DNA from: Hellea sp.
Lineage (GTDB): Bacteria; Pseudomonadota; Alphaproteobacteria; Caulobacterales; Maricaulaceae
Length of the DNA stretch: 44,681 bases
Direction of reading: 5' to 3'
NCBI GenBank assembly: GCA_020629545.1
Contig: JAHDDC010000006.1
Coordinates: 1 to 44,681, forward strand
The translations under genes and the position numbers were made by a program. The notes under the pieces were generated by a model that was given only the letters and a program-made list of their open reading frames with translations, made no database searches and was not told where the DNA came from. Below, one piece after another: positions 7,254 to 14,863 of the stretch (position 1 is its first letter; each line of letters begins with the position of its first letter).

Positions 7254-8516
7254 ATGGACAGTATTGTCATAGAAGGCGGTCACCCGCTTTCCGGTGAAAT
7301 CGAGATTAGCGGTGCAAAGAACTCAGCGATCAAATTGCAAGCTGTTTGCTTATTAACGGATAAAAAGATCGTCCTAAAAAATATGCCTAGGCTTCGCGAT
7401 ACTCGGTTTATGGGTCAGCTTTTAGCGCATATGGGAGTAGATGTTGAAGAGGGCCCAGGTGCCCAAATGACACTTCACGCCAAATCTCTTTCCTCTACCA
7501 CAGCCCCCTATGATCTTGTTCGGAAAATGCGGGCGACCTTTAATGTTTTAGGGCCATTAATCGCTCGGACAGGGGCAGCAAAAGTTTCTTTGCCAGGAGG
7601 CTGTGCAATCGGCGCACGCCCTGTGGATCTACATCTCAAAGCTATTGAGGCACTTGGGGCTAATATTGCGCTCGATGAAGGTTATGTGATCGCTAATGCT
7701 AAAGATGGCCTAAGAGGTGCGGAAATTACTTTTCCATTTGTCAGCGTAGGTGCAACAGAACATACCATGTTAACGGCGGTTCTCGCCAAAGGTAAAACAG
7801 TACTCAACAATGCTGCGCGGGAGCCGGAAATTATGGACCTAGCAGCCTGTCTCAACACTATGGGCGCAAAAATCACAGGGGCCGGGCGGTCTGAAATTGA
7901 GATTGAAGGCGTAAAGTCCTTGGGCGGCGTTACTCATCACGTTGTGCCTGACCGTATCGAAGCCGGAACCTATGCGCTGGCCGCGGCTACGGCCGGTGGC
8001 GAGGTAACCCTTACGAATCTGCGTCATGACCACCTTGGTTCATTATGGCCGCTCATCGCGCAAGCCGGGGCTGATGTGAAGCTCAAAAAAGACTCGGTAG
8101 TCGTCACACGGGGTAGTGAACGGTTACGAGCCGTTGATATGGAAACGCAGGTCTATCCTGGATTTCCAACCGACTTGCAAGCCCAGTTTATGGCGATGAT
8201 GACCTTGGCAGACGGTGTTTCAATTATACGTGAAAATATTTTTGAAAATCGATTCATGCATTGCCCGGAACTATCGCGGATGGGCGCGAATATCACGGTC
8301 ACTGGAAGAGAGGCTGTTGTCAGAGGTGTAAAGTCCTTGCACGGTGCGCAGGTAATGGCGACTGATCTACGCGCGTCTGCGTCATTGATTAGTGCTGGGC
8401 TTGCCGCTAAAGGCACTACGACAATTGGCCGTGTCTACCATTTGGATCGCGGTTTTGAGCATATAGAAATAAAACTTGGACAATGCGGTGCCAAGATAAA
8501 ACGAGTATCAGAATGA
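7254..8516 (+). CDS. murA: UDP-N-acetylglucosamine 1-carboxyvinyltransferase
   Basis: A 420-residue cytosolic enzyme that transfers enolpyruvate from PEP to UDP-GlcNAc, the first committed step of peptidoglycan synthesis. Seen: the N-terminal 'LSGEIEISGAKNSAIK' with the conserved Lys22, the catalytic loop 'LPGGCAIGARPVDLHL' with Cys117 (the residue alkylated by fosfomycin in sensitive enzymes), and 'VYPGFPTDLQAQFMA' near residue 300. Length is typical. A modest GGAA ribosome-binding site precedes ATG 7254. Its TGA overlaps the next ATG, so it leads an operon of alphaproteobacterial housekeeping genes running to yacG. Confidence 0.97.
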   Translation: MDSIVIEGGHPLSGEIEISGAKNSAIKLQAVCLLTDKKIVLKNMPRLRDTRFMGQLLAHMGVDVEEGPGAQMTLHAKSLSSTTAPYDLVRKMRATFNVLGPLIARTGAAKVSLPGGCAIGARPVDLHLKAIEALGANIALDEGYVIANAKDGLRGAEITFPFVSVGATEHTMLTAVLAKGKTVLNNAAREPEIMDLAACLNTMGAKITGAGRSEIEIEGVKSLGGVTHHVVPDRIEAGTYALAAATAGGEVTLTNLRHDHLGSLWPLIAQAGADVKLKKDSVVVTRGSERLRAVDMETQVYPGFPTDLQAQFMAMMTLADGVSIIRENIFENRFMHCPELSRMGANITVTGREAVVRGVKSLHGAQVMATDLRASASLISAGLAAKGTTTIGRVYHLDRGFEHIEIKLGQCGAKIKRVSE

Positions 8517-8950
8517 GTGGATCGCTAAAATTACGGGCCGAAAATGAAGATGATTTGGTTGTAATATCGTCGGCTCTTCAAGACGCCATTTTAAAGGTAG
8601 GAGAGATTGTCTTTAACCCTCGCGGTCGATATTTAAGTCTGCGTTTATCCAGGTTTCGCCACGAAAATGATAAAAACGAACGCGTGGAAACCGGACTTAG
8701 GATTGACTCTGTACTTGGAGTCAAAAGCCGTTTGATTGACCGTAGCGATCCAGAGGCATTTGCTGTGTTGTTGTCTGCCCAATTTGAAAAGGCCAGTGTT
8801 TCAGAAGAAGACCCTTCTGGAGATATACGTCTCGTCTTTGCTGGCGGGGGGGAAATCGATATCGCTGTTGAATGTGTTGATGCGACTTTAGCAGATTTAA
8901 AAAATGTTCGGGCAACCGATAAGCTCCCAATCCATTATGACGGGACGTAA
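8513..8950 (+). CDS. DUF2948 family protein
   Basis: A 145-residue cytosolic protein of the DUF2948 family, which is confined largely to alphaproteobacteria and normally sits directly after murA. Marks are 'LKLRAENEDDLVVISSALQDAI', shortened here, 'RYLSLRLSRFRHE' and the central 'RVETGLRIDSVLGVKSR'. The start at 8513 (MSGSLKLRAE) is taken because it overlaps the murA stop as ATGA; the longer frame from 8483 would overlap murA by 34 bases. Its stop overlaps the UPF0262 start by one base. In many relatives hisD follows DUF2948; here it does not. Function unknown. Confidence 0.87.
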   Translation: MSGSLKLRAENEDDLVVISSALQDAILKVGEIVFNPRGRYLSLRLSRFRHENDKNERVETGLRIDSVLGVKSRLIDRSDPEAFAVLLSAQFEKASVSEEDPSGDIRLVFAGGGEIDIAVECVDATLADLKNVRATDKLPIHYDGT

Positions 8951-9450
8951 TGAGCGAAGACGAGCATAAATCAGGCGAGGGCGACCACTATATCGTGGAG
9001 CTCAATATTGATACTGACAGCTTACCAGCCACTAGTCAGGAGATGCTTCATGAGCGCCGCGTAGCGATTTTTGACTTGTTGGAAGAAAATGAATTTAGGC
9101 CTCTCGAGAGTCCGTCTGGACCTTATGTAGTCAATATAGGACTACAAGATGGCGTACGGCTGATTTTTGATGTAAAGCGTTCCAATGGTAGTGATCGGGG
9201 TAATTTTTCCTTATCGCTCCAGCCATTCCGCCGAATTATTAAAGACTATTTCCTGATCTGTGAGAGCTATCACAACGCCATTCGCACGGCGACGTCAGCC
9301 CAAATTGAAGCTATCGATATGGGCCGTAGAGGGCTTCACAACGAAGGTTCCCGGTTATTGACAGACTCGCTTAGAAATCACGCCGAGATTGAGTTCAACA
9401 CTTCGCGGCGCTTGTTTACTTTATTGTGTTCGTTGCACAGGCGGCCATAA
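8950..9450 (+). CDS. UPF0262 family protein
   Basis: A 166-residue cytosolic protein of family UPF0262, specific to alphaproteobacteria. Marks are 'HERRVAIFDLLEENEF', 'PYVVNIGLQDGVRLIFDV', 'FRRIIKDYFLICESYHNAI' and 'IEAIDMGRRGLHNEG'. The function is not known. It starts one base inside the DUF2948 stop and its own stop overlaps the phosphatase start by one base, so this part of the operon has no spacers. The conserved neighbourhood (between hisD and a low-molecular-weight phosphatase in relatives) supports the call. Confidence 0.88.
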   Translation: MSEDEHKSGEGDHYIVELNIDTDSLPATSQEMLHERRVAIFDLLEENEFRPLESPSGPYVVNIGLQDGVRLIFDVKRSNGSDRGNFSLSLQPFRRIIKDYFLICESYHNAIRTATSAQIEAIDMGRRGLHNEGSRLLTDSLRNHAEIEFNTSRRLFTLLCSLHRRP

Positions 9451-9872
9451 TGACCCGAAATCCTACATCCGTGCTATTCGTTTGTTATCTAAATTCAATC
9501 AGATCGCCCATGGCAGAAGGATTGACTAAGAAATATTATGGCGATGAAATCTACGCCCAGTCTTGTGGTTTAAAGGCGGGAGAGCTGGATGACCTTATGG
9601 TGGCTGTCATGCGCGAAAAGGGCGTCGATTTATCGGGACACAGTGCGCAAACGCTCGAAACATTGGCAGATACAAGTTTTGATCTGGTCGTCGCTTTTAC
9701 TGAGGATGCTGAGGAGGCTGCACGTGCTGTTTTCGCCGGATCCGACACGGAAATTATTATTTGGCCAACTCCTGATCCAACCCATGGCGCGCTTGATGTG
9801 CGGGCAATGATGAATAATTATCGGTCCGTAAGAGACTTTATTGAAGGGCGGCTGAAAAAACTGTTCGGTTAA
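9450..9872 (+). CDS. Low-molecular-weight protein-tyrosine-phosphatase-like protein
   Basis: A 140-residue member of the low-molecular-weight phosphatase / ArsC-thioredoxin-type fold. The P-loop CX5R is 'VCYLNSIRSPMAEGL' with nucleophile Cys12 and Arg18, and the general-acid loop is 'WPTPDPTHG' with the Asp at about 109. The start at 9450 is chosen because it overlaps the UPF0262 stop; the frame from 9426 would run back into that gene. In alphaproteobacteria this gene conventionally precedes infA and its physiological substrate is unknown. An AT palindrome (9892-9905) and a hairpin follow before infA. Confidence 0.85.
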   Translation: MTRNPTSVLFVCYLNSIRSPMAEGLTKKYYGDEIYAQSCGLKAGELDDLMVAVMREKGVDLSGHSAQTLETLADTSFDLVVAFTEDAEEAARAVFAGSDTEIIIWPTPDPTHGALDVRAMMNNYRSVRDFIEGRLKKLFG

Positions 9873-9920
9873 TTCCCGCACTTTTCCCTGTATTTTTTAA
9901 AAAATCTTCCTATATAGGCG

Positions 9921-9941
9921 CTGCAGCACATGAGTCTGCAG
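9921..9941 (+). promoter_or_regulatory. Hairpin in the infA leader
   Basis: CTGCAG at 9921-9926 pairs with CTGCAG at 9936-9941 across a 9-base loop. It is not followed by a T-run, so it is not an intrinsic terminator. It lies 20-40 bases before the infA leader ORF and, if transcribed, would be a 5'-UTR stem. A role in translation or RNA stability is inference. Confidence 0.4.
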
Positions 9942-9960
9942 ATTATTTAGGAATAGACAT

Positions 9961-9981
9961 ATGAGAATTGACCTTGGCTAA
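9961..9981 (+). promoter_or_regulatory. Six-codon leader ORF overlapping the infA start
   Basis: ATG AGA ATT GAC CTT GGC TAA encodes MRIDLG. Its ATG has AGGA at a good distance upstream (AGGAATAGACAT), whereas the infA TTG start at 9974 has no ribosome-binding site of its own. The leader stop (9979-9981) lies five bases beyond the TTG, in the next frame, an arrangement that suits termination-reinitiation. Whether the leader is translated is inference. Confidence 0.5.
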
Positions 9982-10195
9982 AGAAGACCTGCTGGAGTTC
10001 GAGGGCGAAGTAATGGAACTTCTGCCGAACGCAACTTTCCGGGTGCGCCTCCTGGCAAATGACCACGAGATCATCGCACACACAGCGGGCAGAATGCGGA
10101 AAAACAGAATTCGCGTTCTTGCCGGTGATAAAGTCACCGTTGAAATGACCCCTTACGACTTGTCCAAAGGGCGAATTACTTATCGTTTCAAGTAA
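9974..10195 (+). CDS. infA: Translation initiation factor IF-1
   Basis: A 73-residue S1/OB-fold protein that binds the 30S A site with IF-2 and IF-3. The sequence is nearly canonical: '[21 protein letters not shown]', shortened, then '[20 protein letters not shown]' and the end '[13 protein letters not shown]'. The conserved N terminus M-A-K-E-D requires the start to be TTG at 9974; a TTG two codons earlier (9968) is the only other nearby in-frame start and no in-frame ATG exists. The TTG lies inside a six-codon ORF at 9961-9981 that has the better ribosome-binding site, so translational coupling is possible. maf follows after 9 bases. Confidence 0.95.
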   Translation: MAKEDLLEFEGEVMELLPNATFRVRLLANDHEIIAHTAGRMRKNRIRVLAGDKVTVEMTPYDLSKGRITYRFK

Positions 10196-10204
10196 ATTGT
10201 TAGA

Positions 10205-10789
10205 ATGGCTGCGTCAAACGTAAGCCTAATACTCGCTAGCGCTTCGCCGCGGCGATTGGATCTGCTTGCCCAAATTGGGGTGAAGCCGGATAAAGTCCTG
10301 CCTGCTGATATCAATGAAGACCCTATCCCAGGTGAGTTGCCTCGCGAGCATGCGCTGCGGTTAGCAACTGAAAAGGCTTTAAAGATTGCAAGCAATCACA
10401 AGGGAAGCGTCGTTATCGGTTCAGATACAGTCGTTGGAGTAGGGCGCCGAATTCTCCCAAAGACTGAAACCAAAGCCGAAGCACTTATGTGCCTCGACTT
10501 AATGTCGGGCCGTGCCCATAGAGTCTATACTGGCGTCGCCGTTATCGATGCAGATGGAAGCTTGACGACCCGAGTCAGTGAAACTCGGGTCAAGTTCAAA
10601 CGTTTGTCAAAAGATGAGGTGTCAAACTATCTCGATAGCGGAGAATGGGCCGGCAAGGCTGGGGGTTATGGTATTCAGGGAAAAGCCGGAGCGTTTATCC
10701 AGCATTTATCTGGGTCTTATTCAGGCGTTGTTGGCCTGCCCCTTTTTGAAACCCGTAATCTTCTCACATCAGCAGGCATTAAAACGTGA
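10205..10789 (+). CDS. maf: Maf family nucleotide pyrophosphatase
   Basis: A 194-residue Maf/HAM1-fold protein; family members hydrolyse non-canonical or canonical nucleoside triphosphates (dTTP/UTP or m7GTP types) to monophosphates. Marks: N-terminal 'LILASASPRRLDLLAQIG', 'VVIGSDTVV' with the metal-binding Asp, 'LMSGRAHRVYTGVAV', and 'AGGYGIQGKAGAFI' with 'GSYSGVVGLPL' at the end. Length is normal. It lies between infA and the RNase gene and its stop overlaps the following GTG start by four bases. The precise nucleotide preference cannot be read with confidence from sequence alone. Confidence 0.93.
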   Translation: MAASNVSLILASASPRRLDLLAQIGVKPDKVLPADINEDPIPGELPREHALRLATEKALKIASNHKGSVVIGSDTVVGVGRRILPKTETKAEALMCLDLMSGRAHRVYTGVAVIDADGSLTTRVSETRVKFKRLSKDEVSNYLDSGEWAGKAGGYGIQGKAGAFIQHLSGSYSGVVGLPLFETRNLLTSAGIKT

Positions 10790-11790
10790 AACGCAAGGCC
10801 GTAATCGACACAGCCGTCGGGGAAACGCGCTGCGCCATCTATGAAGGCAGAAGCCTGGTTGAAATTTACATAAGGCGCTGGTCGGATAAAGGTATGCCGC
10901 GACTCGGTGATATTTTCGCCGGTAGAATAACCTCTACAGATAAGTCGCTAGGTGGTGCGTTTGTTGACCTGGGCATTGGGCCACACGGACTTCTGAAGTT
11001 TACAAATGCGAGCGGAGCCCCGCGTTTAACAGAAGGACAAATGATAAAGGTCGAAATCATCCGTGAATCCATTGCCGAGAAAGGTCCAGTCCTCAGATTT
11101 GTTGATGTGTCTGAAATGACCGATCCAACAGCCTTAGTGCAAATTTCGCTAGCTGATTTTATAAAGCGCAGGTTTGGGCCGGAAATTATTTTCGAAGAAG
11201 CTCCAGTCAATTTTGTTGAAGACGCCGTTGAAACAGTCATCGCGCTTCCCGGCGGCGGAGATATTGCGATTGAACCGACGCGGGCGCTCATTGCAATAGA
11301 CGTTGATAAAGGATCGGCGTTAAGCGGTTTTGATGTTTCAAAGACTGCGGCTCCGGTGATTGCTCAGCAATTGCGTTTGCGCGGATTGGGCGGTCTAGTT
11401 GCTATTGATTTCCCGAATATTCGCCAGCCAAAGCAAAGAGAACAATTGCTAGATTTGATGCAAAAGGCTTTTGAGGATGATCCCAACCCCGTCAAAATCG
11501 CGTCTTTGTCACGTTTTGGGGTGATGGAGATGACTCGAGCTGTGAAAACTCGATCGCTCGACGCTCTTTACGCCAATAAAAAAATATCAGGAGCTATGCT
11601 AGCTCTTAAACGGCTGGAGCGTGAAGCCGTTTCTTCGCCCGGTGCTCAGCTCGTTCTGACTGTCCCGCATTATATCCATAAGTGGTTGGCGGATGATGTG
11701 ATAGGATGGGAGGCTTCTATGGCAAATAGAATAGGTAAGCGATTTACTTTAGAAGCTGGAACACAATTGTCCGTAAAGGCGGATCGATGA
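10786..11790 (+). CDS. Short ribonuclease E/G family protein
   Basis: A 334-residue RNase E/G-family protein with an N-terminal S1-like domain (about 35-110, 'GDIFAGRITSTDKSLGGAFVDL', cut here) and the catalytic DNase-I-like region (about 165-250). The metal-binding Asp positions are kept in 'ALIAIDVDKG' and 'VAIDFPNI'. It is much shorter than Escherichia coli RNase G and lacks the zinc-link cysteine motif used for tetramerisation, as is usual for the small paralogue beside maf in alphaproteobacteria. The GTG start overlaps the maf stop and the TGA overlaps the yacG ATG. It is probably not the main degradosome RNase E. Confidence 0.85.
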   Translation: MKRKAVIDTAVGETRCAIYEGRSLVEIYIRRWSDKGMPRLGDIFAGRITSTDKSLGGAFVDLGIGPHGLLKFTNASGAPRLTEGQMIKVEIIRESIAEKGPVLRFVDVSEMTDPTALVQISLADFIKRRFGPEIIFEEAPVNFVEDAVETVIALPGGGDIAIEPTRALIAIDVDKGSALSGFDVSKTAAPVIAQQLRLRGLGGLVAIDFPNIRQPKQREQLLDLMQKAFEDDPNPVKIASLSRFGVMEMTRAVKTRSLDALYANKKISGAMLALKRLEREAVSSPGAQLVLTVPHYIHKWLADDVIGWEASMANRIGKRFTLEAGTQLSVKADR

Positions 11791-11987
11791 GCGCAAAAGA
11801 TAAATGCCCGATTTGTAAGAAAGCAGCATCGGCTGACCATAAACCATTCTGTTCAAAACGTTGCGCTGATGTTGACCTACATCGGTGGCTATCTGGAGGC
11901 TATGTGGTCGCTGGTCAAGACGGTGATGCCATGTCTGAAATTGTTGCCAATGGAGCAGCAAACGAGAACGAGCCCGAGGATAGCTAA
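11787..11987 (+). CDS. yacG: DNA gyrase inhibitor YacG (zinc-finger protein)
   Basis: A 66-residue protein with a Cys4 zinc finger: Cys7 and Cys10 in 'CPICKK', Cys22 and Cys26 in 'FCSKRCADVDLHRWL'. YacG binds GyrB and inhibits gyrase in Escherichia coli. The C-terminal tail is acidic ('NEPEDS'). It ends the murA-yacG operon, overlapping the RNase stop by four bases. In several alphaproteobacteria a tRNA-Phe gene follows yacG; none is present in the 83 bases here. Confidence 0.93.
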   Translation: MSAKDKCPICKKAASADHKPFCSKRCADVDLHRWLSGGYVVAGQDGDAMSEIVANGAANENEPEDS

Positions 11988-12070
11988 GGCGAATGTTTAT
12001 CCTGAAATTGTCCATGGACTGTGTCTTTTCTACTCGATAATCCTATCCTAAAATAAGGGAGTTAACGGCA

Positions 12071-13042
12071 ATGAAGGCTTTATCCATAGGACTGATAACA
12101 GGCATCGCTTTAACCTTTATGTCGACAACCGGATATTCTCAGGCCGTTGAGGCTGTGAACCTCGATAGCGAAAAATGGAATTTGGTTTGGTCAGATGAAT
12201 TCGACGGTAATGAGCTAGATACATCGAAATGGAGCTATGAAATCGACTGTTGGGGCGGTGGCAATGAAGAACGCCAGTGCTACGTTGAAGACAGCGATAA
12301 TGTCAGTGTAGAAAACGGGAAGTTGTTGATCACGGCGCATCGGAAACGAACAAGCGGTCACGCGCTACCACAACGAATGCGAAAAACGGGCGACGAAAAC
12401 AAAAACTCCACTGTAAAGCCTTATAGCTCTGGACGTATCAGATCTTTAGGGAAGGGGGATTGGCGATATGGTCGTTTTGATGTGCGCGCCAAGCTTCCTC
12501 AAGGACAGGGCACATGGCCTGCGATCTGGATGCTACCAAGTGATGAACATTATGGAACCTGGGCCGCATCTGGTGAGATTGATATAATGGAAGCTGTCAA
12601 TCTGGGAGAGGCCTGTGACGAGTGTGAGGGCGGAATTGAAAATCGAGTCCTTGGTACGTTACATTATGGGGATAAATGGCCCAAAAATAAACATAGCGGA
12701 AGCAATACGCCAATACCGGGAGCGATTGATGACTTTCATACATATTCTCTGGTTTGGAGTGCCGGAGTTATAACCTGGTATGTCGATGGTGAAAAATTTG
12801 CGCGGCAGACATTTAAAGATTGGCATACAAATAGTCCAACAGCCGAAGGACGAGTTCTGGCGCCTTTTGATCAAAGATTTCATATGATTTTGAACCTAGC
12901 CATTGGCGGCAATTTACCTGAGGGACGAAATGCTGGTGGTGTATCTAAGGATAACTTTCCAAAATCAATGGAAATAGATTATGTGCGTGTTTATGAATGT
13001 GCATCCGATCCCGAAACCGGTTTGGATTGTATATCTCTATAA
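12071..13042 (+). CDS. Secreted glycoside hydrolase family 16 (laminarinase-like)
   Basis: A 323-residue secreted hydrolase. A Sec signal peptide spans about residues 1-25 (hydrophobic 'LSIGLITGIALTFM', cut near 'GYSQA'). The GH16 domain (about 35-312) has the catalytic motif 'GEIDIMEA' with nucleophile Glu169, Asp171 and acid/base Glu174. 'NLVWSDEFDG' and the C-terminal 'MEIDYVRVY' are also typical. GH16 members of this subgroup cut beta-1,3(-1,4)-glucans such as algal laminarin, which fits a marine setting; exact polysaccharide unproven. It contains several cysteines that may form disulfides. AGGGAG precedes the ATG. It lies alone between the yacG operon and a membrane protein, with no carbohydrate-utilisation cluster. 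Confidence 0.9.
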   Translation: MKALSIGLITGIALTFMSTTGYSQAVEAVNLDSEKWNLVWSDEFDGNELDTSKWSYEIDCWGGGNEERQCYVEDSDNVSVENGKLLITAHRKRTSGHALPQRMRKTGDENKNSTVKPYSSGRIRSLGKGDWRYGRFDVRAKLPQGQGTWPAIWMLPSDEHYGTWAASGEIDIMEAVNLGEACDECEGGIENRVLGTLHYGDKWPKNKHSGSNTPIPGAIDDFHTYSLVWSAGVITWYVDGEKFARQTFKDWHTNSPTAEGRVLAPFDQRFHMILNLAIGGNLPEGRNAGGVSKDNFPKSMEIDYVRVYECASDPETGLDCISL

Positions 13043-13114
13043 TGTTTTGACTTCTGGAATTGTATGGGCTTTCAATATAATAACTCGTTTTAATTGGAGC
13101 TTATTTAAGGCCAG

Positions 13115-13867
13115 ATGAGCAAAAAAACGCAAACTAAAAAGGCAATCAAAACTGTTGGCAGGCTTGTTCTCGGCCAGTATGTGCCAGGTTTTTTAAAAAT
13201 TCATCTCCGATATATTAAGCGAAACTTCCGGGTGTGGTTGGCTCTTTTCGTTGCGCCCTTTTTGGCACTTAAATTATTTTTTGTGGCGCTTTTCAACGCG
13301 GTATCGGACGGAACCACGGGTGCGTGGAAGTTTGATCTGATGGCTATTTTTGTTATCGCCTTGTGTTTCTTCATGGCGGAACGTCACCGAGGATTTCGGA
13401 AATTCTACGTATATTTGGCACCCGCTGTTATGTGTATTGGTTTGTTATACTGGGCGGCGAGTGGCGGAGCCGATATTTTTACGCCGGGTTTTATTGTGAA
13501 GGCTGTTCTCGTTGGTTATCTGACTTTCAGGGTAGGTCGATTTACGATCAATATAGCTTATCAAATACTTACTGAAGCTGCCGATCCTGATTACCGAAAT
13601 GGCCGAGACCTCTACGAACAAAAGAAGTTCGATATCGCAATACCGTTACTCGAGGCATCCGCCGCGCGGGGGAACTTTAAGAGCCTGTTTTTGATCGGTG
13701 ATGCCTATGAACAGGGTCATTTTTTTGAAAAAAATAGGACCAAGGCTGCAGAATATTACTGGGAGGCAGGCAAAAGGGGATATGCGAATGGGAATGAGCG
13801 GTTCCGGAATCTGATGGAACGCATGTCCGATGATGAAAAGGGAAAATTGGACAAAAACCTGAACTAG
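13115..13867 (+). CDS. Membrane protein with C-terminal Sel1-like repeat
   Basis: A 250-residue protein I do not recognise as a named family. The N-terminal part is basic, followed by three or four membrane segments between about residues 40 and 145 ('VWLALFVAPFLALKLFFVAL', 'FDLMAIFVIALCFFM', 'VYLAPAVMCIGLLYW', 'GFIVKAVLVGYLTF'). The C-terminal third (about 160-245) resembles Sel1/TPR-like helical repeats ('YEQKKFDIAIPLLEASAARGN', shortened, then 'GDAYEQGHF' and 'KAAEYYWEAGKRGYANG'), probably cytoplasmic and protein-binding. TAAGG lies before ATG 13115. It converges with the GDPD gene, overlapping by four bases. Function unknown. Confidence 0.75.
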   Translation: MSKKTQTKKAIKTVGRLVLGQYVPGFLKIHLRYIKRNFRVWLALFVAPFLALKLFFVALFNAVSDGTTGAWKFDLMAIFVIALCFFMAERHRGFRKFYVYLAPAVMCIGLLYWAASGGADIFTPGFIVKAVLVGYLTFRVGRFTINIAYQILTEAADPDYRNGRDLYEQKKFDIAIPLLEASAARGNFKSLFLIGDAYEQGHFFEKNRTKAAEYYWEAGKRGYANGNERFRNLMERMSDDEKGKLDKNLN

Positions 13868-14694
13868 CCGGTTATAGAAGCATGTTGATCAAACAATATC
13901 CTATTGTCGACAAAGTATGCATCTAACCCAAATTTCTGAGCTGTTTCTTCTATCACAGAGCTATCGACAAATGAAAATGAGCTAACTTCTATGCCGTCTT
14001 TTTGATAGTTCTTAACAATCTCAGCATTGAGCATGTTGACGGGTAGGCAGACTGATCCTCGCGAAGCTTGTATGATTTGCCTAAGTTCGCCTTTTAAACC
14101 ATTTTCTACATACCAGCCTGATCTTTGTCCGTGAATAAATGTTTTTGGTAGTCTTGGAATTATACCATTCTTCGCGGGAAAAACTTTGTGCTGGGATCTT
14201 ATTATTGCATTCGGATTTTCCGGCCAATGTGATAGGCATAAAGGGATTTGAGGTGCGACCTCTGCCATTTTGTAAAGGACATTCGGTACCCAGGATACAT
14301 AAACGGTTCTGGATTGTAACCTGTGTAAATGGATCAACGCATTAATTTCGGTCTCAAATCCAAAGTCTTTGATATCGACCAATAGCCGACAGGTCTTATT
14401 GGTATGAACAGCCGCAGCTGCGAGCAATTGATTGGCCGTGGGAATGTGGTTGAATGTGCCACCTATATCACGAAAATCCTTTGCCAAAGTTTCACAAATC
14501 ATCCGAGGCTGACCGTTTTCATCAATGGCATATTCGTCATGATAGATTACCGGTGTACCGCAATGCGTGACACGGATATCAAATTCAACAATTTGTACGC
14601 CAAGATCGAGCGCTTTCTTCAGCCCGTCAATCGTGTTCTCGAATTCGGAGAACCCTCTAAATCTGTGTGAAATAAGCTGATCGAATCTTGGCAT
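13864..14694 (-). CDS. Glycerophosphodiester phosphodiesterase family protein
   Basis: A 276-residue GDPD-family TIM-barrel hydrolase without a signal peptide, so probably cytosolic. Conserved residues are visible near the N terminus: 'ISHRFRGFSEFENT' (catalytic His, then Glu-Asn), 'VEFDIRVTHCGTPVIYHDE' (metal-binding Glu-x-Asp and second His) and 'LLVDIKD' further on. The family releases an alcohol such as choline or ethanolamine and glycerol-3-phosphate from glycerophosphodiesters. Start chosen at 14694 (MPRFDQL) because AGGGA lies seven bases before it; an ATG five codons upstream has none. A link to the betaine genes to the right through choline supply is only a possibility. Confidence 0.82.
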   Translation of the reverse strand: MPRFDQLISHRFRGFSEFENTIDGLKKALDLGVQIVEFDIRVTHCGTPVIYHDEYAIDENGQPRMICETLAKDFRDIGGTFNHIPTANQLLAAAAVHTNKTCRLLVDIKDFGFETEINALIHLHRLQSRTVYVSWVPNVLYKMAEVAPQIPLCLSHWPENPNAIIRSQHKVFPAKNGIIPRLPKTFIHGQRSGWYVENGLKGELRQIIQASRGSVCLPVNMLNAEIVKNYQKDGIEVSSFSFVDSSVIEETAQKFGLDAYFVDNRILFDQHASITG

Positions 14695-14863
14695 TACTTT
14701 CCCTTTCATTGTTGATTGAGCTGCAAAGGTAGTTTGTCAACGATCAAGTGCTGATAGAAACCAGTTTAGAAATGTTAGATTTCAAAAGAGCTTATTGTGT
14801 GATTCGGCTAACTTGACTAAATTCTCAGCGCGTTCGAATGTGTTTGCATAGCAGGAGATATTC

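Noticed and set aside
9892-9905. A/T palindrome ATTTTTTAAAAAAT as a terminator of the phosphatase gene
   Set aside because: No GC-rich stem; such A-T runs are common here and give no stable hairpin, so it is not listed as a terminator.
11988-12070. tRNA-Phe after yacG
   Set aside because: Expected from gene order in some relatives, but no cloverleaf or CCA end is present in these 83 bases.
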